Below are positions 58,826 to 64,000 of a DNA stretch of 64,000 nucleotides, in pieces (the stretch's first letter is position 1; the number at the start of each line of letters is the position of its first letter). This stretch comes from Peptococcaceae bacterium BICA1-7 (lineage in GTDB: Bacteria > Bacillota > Desulfotomaculia > Desulfotomaculales > Desulfocucumaceae). The notes under the pieces were generated by a model. It worked only from the letters and a program-made list of their open reading frames with translations. It searched no databases and was not told the DNA's origin. The stretch spans positions 496,001-560,000 of the forward strand of contig JUEB01000026.1 in NCBI GenBank assembly GCA_000802095.1. Reading direction: 5' to 3'. Made by a program: the position numbers and the translations under genes.

Positions 58826-59683
58826 TTAACTGCTCATGGCCATAATGGCCGGCGCCAGAACAATAATAGAAACAGCCACAAAAATCATAACCATCGGAAA
58901 GACCAGTTTTGCCGAGGCCTCCTCCCCCTGTTTTCTGGCTATCTCCTTTCTTTTCTGCCAGCACTCCTGGGACAATAGGCTCAGCACATGAGCCAGATCG
59001 GCGCTGCCCAGATTTATATTCTGCAGCACAGTGGAAGCAAATCTGGTAATCTCCGGTATCCCGCACCTCCTGGAAAGATCCTGGTAGGCCCGGCTTACCG
59101 GGGACCCGGACTGCATCTCCGACAGCGTCACCTGCAATTCACGGTAGAGAGGCCTTCCGGGGCCGGCATCGGCCACCGCCTTCTCTACTGAAGAGGTATA
59201 AGTCATCCCTGCCCCCAGCAGCAGTGAAATTGTATTTAAAAAAGTGGGAAGGTCAATCAGTATGCTCCTCTTCCTCTGTTCAATTTTTTTTTCAAGCTCC
59301 CGGTCGGTTAAATAAAAAACCGGCAAAGGAATAAAGAGGGCGTATATAAATAAGACCGCATCCCCCCGGCCCATAAGTCCCAGTATTCCAAGCACAAACA
59401 CAAAGGCCAGGGCCAGGGCATATTTCTGGGCCAGATGAACCCTTGAGTAGTCATCTATTTGCCCATATAGCTGCGCCAGCCTGTCCTTTATTCTGCGTTC
59501 ATAGGCAGCTCCCAGGGTGACCGGGAATTTTCCAGCCAGATACAGTCCGGCAGGGGCCAGCAAGGTAATTCTGAAGCCATACCAGGCTATGACGTCCTCC
59601 AGCCCCTCGGAATGTTTCCTGGACAGCAGGTAAAGGCATATGAAAGCCGCCAGAAAAGGAAATACCAGGAAAGGCCTTAGCAA
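58826..59683 (-). CDS. tadC: Type II secretion F-domain protein TadC
   Basis: 285 aa. Membrane helices at the N-terminus (LVFPFLAAFICLYLLSR), middle (YALALAFVFVLGILGLMG) and C-terminus (LVFPMVMIFVAVSIIVLAPA) surround the cytoplasmic T2SF helical domain (DLPTFLNTISLLLGAGMTYT). It forms the inner-membrane platform with TadB. It begins 4 bp after tadB. Confidence 0.9.
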   Translation of the reverse strand: MLRPFLVFPFLAAFICLYLLSRKHSEGLEDVIAWYGFRITLLAPAGLYLAGKFPVTLGAAYERRIKDRLAQLYGQIDDYSRVHLAQKYALALAFVFVLGILGLMGRGDAVLFIYALFIPLPVFYLTDRELEKKIEQRKRSILIDLPTFLNTISLLLGAGMTYTSSVEKAVADAGPGRPLYRELQVTLSEMQSGSPVSRAYQDLSRRCGIPEITRFASTVLQNINLGSADLAHVLSLLSQECWQKRKEIARKQGEEASAKLVFPMVMIFVAVSIIVLAPAIMAMSS

Positions 59684-59687
59684 TTTA

Positions 59688-60512
59688 TCACACCTTTATA
59701 TCCATAATTCTTTTGGAGATCAGGTAAGACGCCACCAGTATCCCCAGGGAGAGAGCCATTAAAAGATAGCCGGTGAAAGAGCTGTACAGCGTATCGGTGT
59801 AGCCTGACCCCCCAAAATTGACCAGTCCTATAAAAACCAGGGGCATCACGCTGAGCACCTTCTGCTCATACCTTCTGCCCGCCAGTATCAGCTCAATCTC
59901 CTGTTCAACCTCTATTTTCCCGCTTATAGCGCCGGAGGTGTTTTTTACCACACTAACCAGGTTTCCGCCGGTCCTCTTGCAGATGGATATTACATCTGCA
60001 AAGTTGCTGATATCCTCTATGTGCGACCTCCTGCCGAAATCGGCCAGGGCCTTTTCCACCGGCTCATTCATTTCTATTCTACGGCAAATATAGGAAAACT
60101 CCCTTATTATACAGGCTTTCTCATCGGGATAGATGATCCTTAAGTCATTCAGGGAAATCCTGAATGCGCTTTCCACCGAACTCCCCGAACCCAGCGCAGA
60201 AGACAGCGCATAGAGAGCATCCTTGAACTGCAGGCGCAGCTCCTTTTTTCTTTTTTCTGCAAGTCCCCTGACCATATAGCCCGGGAAAAACAGCCCGCCC
60301 GGAGAAAAAAGGGCGGCTACCCACACACTCTGGAAAAATACAAAGGCAATTATAAAGAGGCCTGCCGCCCCCATGAGGGTATATTTTTCTTTTTCCCTCC
60401 GGCTCATTACATAAACACTGTAATCTGTAAGGCAGCTGCATTCGACGTCCTGCACCCGGCCTGGCAGGAGAATCATAATCCTATTGTAAAATCTTTTAGG
60501 CAATGCCTTCAT
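59688..60512 (-). CDS. tadB: Type II secretion F-domain protein TadB
   Basis: 274 aa. Helices near residues 50-85 and 225-270 flank the T2SF domain (FKDALYALSSALGSGSSVES, then ISICKRTGGNLVSVVKNTSG). Partner of TadC in the platform. It overlaps tadA by 17 bp, showing co-translation. Confidence 0.9.
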   Translation of the reverse strand: MKALPKRFYNRIMILLPGRVQDVECSCLTDYSVYVMSRREKEKYTLMGAAGLFIIAFVFFQSVWVAALFSPGGLFFPGYMVRGLAEKRKKELRLQFKDALYALSSALGSGSSVESAFRISLNDLRIIYPDEKACIIREFSYICRRIEMNEPVEKALADFGRRSHIEDISNFADVISICKRTGGNLVSVVKNTSGAISGKIEVEQEIELILAGRRYEQKVLSVMPLVFIGLVNFGGSGYTDTLYSSFTGYLLMALSLGILVASYLISKRIMDIKV

Positions 60513-61743
60513 CCGGTATAACCTCCATTCCGGCCAGCTTCATTTTGAGAGTGCCGGCAAGGCTGTTTACCTTTTCCAGGCTGCCCAGCACCCTTCCTCC
60601 GGCCTCCCCTTCCTCACGGTATTTATAAAGAGGGGTAACCATTATCTCACCATTGGAGTAGCCTGACACCTCGGCTATCTCCATTACCCTTCGGGAGCCG
60701 TCCCTTATCCTGGCCAGATGGATAACAATGTCTATGGCTGATGCTATCTGCTTTCTAATTACTTCTACCGGAAAGGGAGCACCGCTCAATACCATGGTTT
60801 CAAGGCGGCTGAGCATGTCCCGGGTGGTGTTGGCGTGGCCTGTGGAAAGAGACCCGTCATGACCGGTATTCATAGCCTGAAGCATATCCAGGGCCTCCGC
60901 CCCTCTTACCTCGCCCACAATTATCCTGTCAGGCCTCATCCTCAGGGAGGTTTTTATCAAGTCCCGGATGGTTATTTCACCCTTGCCCTCGGTATTGGAA
61001 TTTCTTGTTTCAAGCCCCACCAGATTTTTTATATTTTTAAGCTGCAGCTCGGCTGAATCTTCTATGGTTATTACCCTCTCACCGGAGGGTATGAAGTTTG
61101 AAAGGGCGTTTAAAAAGGTTGTTTTCCCCGAACCTGTGCCCCCGCTGATAAAAATATTGTATTTTGCCCTCACCAGAGTTCCCAGAAATTCCGCAGCCTC
61201 CCCGCTCAGCGTTCCACCGGCAACCAGGCCCTCAATGGTGAAGGGTGCCTCCGGGAATTTGCGGATAGTCATGGTAGGCCCCTTAAGGGCAACAGGGGGA
61301 AGCACCACACTGACCCTGGATCCGTCCGGCAAACGGGCGTCCACTATGGGAGAGGACTGGTTGACCGTCCTGTTTACCCTGGCCACAATGGACTGGATAA
61401 TATTCAGTAGCTTATCGCAGCTTTCAAGCTTTATATCCAGCCTCTCTATAACACCATTTCTCTCCACAAATATCTCTTCATGACTGTTTACCATTATTTC
61501 TGTAACCGATCCGTCCTCCAGCAAGGGCTGTATAGCATCTAGCCTTCTCATGGAGTTAAAAACTGCCCCGATTATACTTTTTTTTCTTTTTATGTCTATA
61601 TAGCTGCCCCGGCTTGCCTCAAATACCACCTCTGTTATTACATCGACTATTTCATCATCTGACAGATCCCTGCCCAGGTCGATCCTCCGGGTCACCTCTT
61701 CCTTTAAATGATTGACCAGTTCTATTTCATCAGCGATTCTCAT
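60496..61743 (-). CDS. tadA: TadA/CpaF-type pilus assembly ATPase
   Basis: 415 aa. Secretion ATPase of the VirB11/CpaF group: N-terminal domain with LLEDGSVTEIMVNSHEEIFV, Walker A IFISGGTGSGKTTFLNAL, Asp box ERVITIEDSAELQL, Walker B RIIVGEVRGAEALDMLQAMN, and His box GSLSTGHANTTRDMLSRL. It powers pilin polymerisation at the inner face of the membrane. It overlaps the upstream gene by 4 bp. Confidence 0.95.
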   Translation of the reverse strand: MRIADEIELVNHLKEEVTRRIDLGRDLSDDEIVDVITEVVFEASRGSYIDIKRKKSIIGAVFNSMRRLDAIQPLLEDGSVTEIMVNSHEEIFVERNGVIERLDIKLESCDKLLNIIQSIVARVNRTVNQSSPIVDARLPDGSRVSVVLPPVALKGPTMTIRKFPEAPFTIEGLVAGGTLSGEAAEFLGTLVRAKYNIFISGGTGSGKTTFLNALSNFIPSGERVITIEDSAELQLKNIKNLVGLETRNSNTEGKGEITIRDLIKTSLRMRPDRIIVGEVRGAEALDMLQAMNTGHDGSLSTGHANTTRDMLSRLETMVLSGAPFPVEVIRKQIASAIDIVIHLARIRDGSRRVMEIAEVSGYSNGEIMVTPLYKYREEGEAGGRVLGSLEKVNSLAGTLKMKLAGMEVIPDEGIA

Positions 61744-62852
61744 TCTTCTATTCTTCCACTCCTTACAGAGAGCAGCCGGGGTCCCAAAACCATTCTGGCA
61801 AGGCTTAAAATGTGTCCGGCATAGTAACTGTTGAACTCCATGAAGCCCGTTCTTTCATTCATCAGCACTACATCATCCACCCGGGGAAGTCTGAAGTCCG
61901 CCTCGCCACTGTATATGCCTGCCTCTCCCCTGTCCCGGTTGATCACTGTTATAGTTTTGTGGTCTATATCCAGGCCGGCTTTTTTCAACTCCCCCGGCAA
62001 TATGCCCATTTTATAGCGGCAGATCCTATCCGGGGTGGCCAGTAGTAAAATGCCATCACAGTTTTCCAATACCGAGATATTTTTTTCACTTAAGGGAGGG
62101 TCTATATCTATCACCACCAGGTCATATAAGCCCACCCGGCGCATTCCTTGCAGCAGACTGCCTGTAGCCTCCCTGTCAAGTCCCGACAGCTCTGCGGCTG
62201 ACTCGGGAGGAAGAAAAAAATCAACATTATACTTCATATCCCTAACCTTAAAAGACCTTATTTTTTCAGGTAGAAGAGATTCCTCGTTTAAATACAGGAA
62301 TATGTTGGACAGGCATTTCTGCCCCTGACTGACAAGCATATACTGGCTGGAGCTGTATGGCTCCAGGTTGAGGTAAAAGACAGAGTTGCCTAAAAGAGAG
62401 GCCTGAGCCGCCAGATTTACCGCTATTGTTGACTTGCCCGCGCCGCCGCAGGGTGAGTAAACCGCCACTATACGTGTGTCGCTCCCGTTGCCATATATGC
62501 TTTCAGCTCCACTGACGCCCTGAAAATACAGGTCCAGAACCTGTCCCAGCAGGCTGTCACCACTCTGGTACTTGTTTACCGAAGGGTGCTCACCGGTCAG
62601 GCACACTCCACTTTCGGACAGTATTACAGTTATACCGACATTCTGGCCGCTGTCACAGCTGCAGCTCAGGTCAGGACTGACCAGCAGCACGTCAATCCTC
62701 TCACCGGACAGCAGGTGCTCTTTTAGAGATTCCTTCCTGGTAAAAGAAAACACCCTTATATTTTTGGGGTGCTCCTCACTTAAAAAGGAGCAGAGGCCCT
62801 TAAGGTAATCCTGATCACTGTCGGCCACCACCAGCTTAAGCCTGTACATCAT
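61740..62852 (-). CDS. TadZ/CpaE-like ATPase with receiver-like N-terminus
   Basis: About 370 aa; ATG at 62852 chosen after GGTGGT (GTG at 62858 possible). Residues 1-115 resemble a degenerate receiver domain (LKLVVADSDQDYLKGLCSFL). The rest is a MinD-like ATPase with IVAVYSPCGGAGKSTIAVNL (deviant Walker A), YDLVVIDIDPPLSEKNISVL and ILLLATPDRICRYKMG. TadZ proteins place the pilus machine at the cell pole. First gene of the Tad operon. Confidence 0.88.
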   Translation of the reverse strand: MMYRLKLVVADSDQDYLKGLCSFLSEEHPKNIRVFSFTRKESLKEHLLSGERIDVLLVSPDLSCSCDSGQNVGITVILSESGVCLTGEHPSVNKYQSGDSLLGQVLDLYFQGVSGAESIYGNGSDTRIVAVYSPCGGAGKSTIAVNLAAQASLLGNSVFYLNLEPYSSSQYMLVSQGQKCLSNIFLYLNEESLLPEKIRSFKVRDMKYNVDFFLPPESAAELSGLDREATGSLLQGMRRVGLYDLVVIDIDPPLSEKNISVLENCDGILLLATPDRICRYKMGILPGELKKAGLDIDHKTITVINRDRGEAGIYSGEADFRLPRVDDVVLMNERTGFMEFNSYYAGHILSLARMVLGPRLLSVRSGRIEE

Positions 62853-62895
62853 TACCACCGCCCGCAGTACAGTAAATGGCTTATTTATGTAATAT

Positions 62896-62920
62896 TTAAC
62901 ATAATATTACAACATTTATT
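62896..62920. promoter_or_regulatory. Inverted repeat upstream of the Tad operon
   Basis: GTAATATT and AATATTAC flank TAACAT. It lies ~45 bp before the TadZ start within AT-rich sequence, and so may be an operator in the promoter region. Confidence 0.45.
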
Positions 62921-62985
62921 CGGTAATTCCTGCCTTATAGTAAAATTTTTACCATTATATGAAAAATATTTATTTTTTTATCGAT

Positions 62986-63029
62986 AAAAATACCCGGAAT
63001 ACGGGGAATTCTCCCCGCAGCCCGGGTAG
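62986..63029 (-). terminator. Terminator after the GGDEF/HD-GYP gene
   Basis: ACCCGG GCTG CGGGGA GAAT TCCCCG TATT CCGGGT followed by ATTTTTA on the minus strand. It begins ~30 bp after the stop codon. Confidence 0.8.
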
Positions 63030-63059
63030 CCCTGGCTCCAGCCATAATCAAGGCACTTA

Positions 63060-64000
63060 TCACCTACTTCTGGCCAACACCTCCAGAACCTCAATAAATA
63101 CCCACAGCAGTTTGGGATCAAACTTTGTGCCGGAACATCTCTTAAGCTCCGCAATAGCCTCATCATGGGATACCGCCTGCCTGTACGGCCGGTTGCTGGT
63201 CATAGCGTCATAGGCGTCGGCAATGGCCAGTATCCGGCATGCCAGGGGGATCTCCTCCCCTTTTATCCCCAGAGGATATCCACTGCCGTCCCAGTGTTCG
63301 TGATGCTTTAAAATCCATTCTGCAACCGGCGCCAGCTCAGGAGCGGACAGGGCTATCCGGTGGCCTATTTCGCTGTGCCGCTGCATTTCCAGCCACTCCT
63401 CCGAGGTCAGGGGACCTTTTTTAAAGAGTATGCGGTCCGGTATGCCCACCTTGCCTATGTCATGAAATTTGGCCAGCAGGCGCAGATCCGCCAGCCTTCG
63501 TTCAGGCAGGCCAAGGGTCACCGCCATTTCCTCCATAAGTTCCGGCAGGCGTCCCGCGTGCCCCTCGGTAATAAAGTCCCTTTCCTCCAAAGCCTTCATC
63601 AGTGCCTGTACAATGGAGCTGCGGGCGCTCTGCCTGCTGTGCAGCTTTTCCCTGTACATACTGTTGTCGGCCTCTTTAAAAAGATCTATCATTCTGACAT
63701 CTTTGCCGCTGTTCGCCGCAAAGCCCATAGACATGCTCAGAGGCAGGTCGGAGTGGGCCAGGTTATATTTTTCAACAGATCTTTTAGCCCTTTTGAAGGC
63801 CTCTTCAACAACTACCCTGGAACTGCCGGGAAGCAGCACAGCAAACTCGTCCCCACCAATACGCGCCACAACATCACTTTCCCGGAAGGAATTCCTCAGC
63901 ACTGCTGCAGCCGCCACCAGAAGAGTATCCCCCTTCTCGTGGCCCAGAGTGTCATTAACCAGCTTAAGGCCATCCACATCGCATACTATAATGCCGGCGG
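63060..64000 (-). CDS. GGDEF and HD-GYP domain signalling protein (5' end beyond the right edge)
   Basis: The visible ~313 residues continue past the edge (the frame stays open through IIVCDVDGLKLVND). The GGDEF domain shows VVARIGGDEFAVLLPGSS, and the HD-GYP domain shows RLLAKFHDIGKVGIPDRIL, HSEIGHRIAL, KHHEHWDGSGYPLGIKGEEI and ILAIADAYDAMTSNRPYR. HD-GYP domains degrade cyclic di-GMP; the GGDEF motif here is intact (GGDEF), so synthesis is also possible. Cyclic di-GMP often controls pili and biofilm, so a link to the Tad locus downstream is plausible. An N-terminal sensor may lie outside the window. Confidence 0.92.
   Translation of the reverse strand, partial: AGIIVCDVDGLKLVNDTLGHEKGDTLLVAAAAVLRNSFRESDVVARIGGDEFAVLLPGSSRVVVEEAFKRAKRSVEKYNLAHSDLPLSMSMGFAANSGKDVRMIDLFKEADNSMYREKLHSRQSARSSIVQALMKALEERDFITEGHAGRLPELMEEMAVTLGLPERRLADLRLLAKFHDIGKVGIPDRILFKKGPLTSEEWLEMQRHSEIGHRIALSAPELAPVAEWILKHHEHWDGSGYPLGIKGEEIPLACRILAIADAYDAMTSNRPYRQAVSHDEAIAELKRCSGTKFDPKLLWVFIEVLEVLARSR

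Overview
The window looks like the chromosome of an anaerobic, endospore-forming Firmicute of the Desulfotomaculum/Pelotomaculum (Peptococcaceae) type. The evidence is an alpha/beta-type small acid-soluble spore protein, the cotJ spore-coat operon, a YqhV-family protein, a PyrR-regulated pyrimidine cluster, and acyl-CoA oxidation genes without respiratory neighbours. Genus is inference. Most genes lie on the minus strand.

Layout. 1-2.3 kb: an edge-truncated inositol-phosphatase-like gene and a type I phosphodiesterase. 2.3-15.6 kb: the full UMP pathway on the minus strand (pyrR, pyrB, pyrC, carA, carB, pyrK, pyrD, a flavin reductase, pyrF, pyrE), with two PyrR-type attenuators (before pyrR and before pyrB). 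Three small plus-strand genes (LapA-like, L,D-transpeptidase, SASP) are set into it. 15.8-22.7 kb: YqhV, an MFS exporter, small membrane, cupin, DUF169 and PHP proteins, and two DUF2889-like paralogues. 22.7-23.6 kb: a gene-free stretch with stacked terminators and a highly structured ~210-nt element. 23.6-33.6 kb: acyl-CoA dehydrogenase, SDR, an RND efflux pump with its PadR regulator, an orphan AMP-binding C-terminal domain, 3-hydroxyacyl-CoA dehydrogenase and thiolase. 33.9-43.8 kb: penicillin-acylase family enzyme, lspA, an RluA-type pseudouridine synthase, an AT-rich methyltransferase, DUF441, phosphosulfolactate synthase and glycogen phosphorylase.

The main discovery is at 43.9-52.6 kb. 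The cotJA-cotJB-cotJC operon is intact until codon 55 of cotJC (spore-coat manganese catalase). There a 7,008-bp element interrupts it, and the rest of cotJC resumes, in frame, at 52157. Both junctions carry the same 6-bp core CCAAGG. Inside the element, each end has one arm of a perfect 13-bp inverted repeat, placed exactly 8 bp from the core. Joining the ends therefore gives a symmetrical 48-bp attP, and joining the flanks restores a 190-aa CotJC. The element encodes a large serine recombinase with a CATANNNTA (mother-cell sigma E/K-like) box just upstream, plus an O-methyltransferase, a universal stress protein, a DUF4276 fragment, a metallo-beta-lactamase-fold hydrolase, two small proteins and a CzcD-type cation exporter. 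No phage genes are present. This is the architecture of a skin-like, sporulation-excised element, here in cotJC.

52.6-62.9 kb: a Tad/Flp pilus locus (TadZ, TadA, TadB, TadC, Flp pilin, TadE-like proteins, a DUF5702-type protein, A24 prepilin peptidase, FHA protein) with a second copy of the structured element inside it. 63.06-64 kb: a GGDEF/HD-GYP protein that runs off the right edge. Intergenic regions carry two dispersed repeat families, ATTCTG-type and CACAGAG-type.
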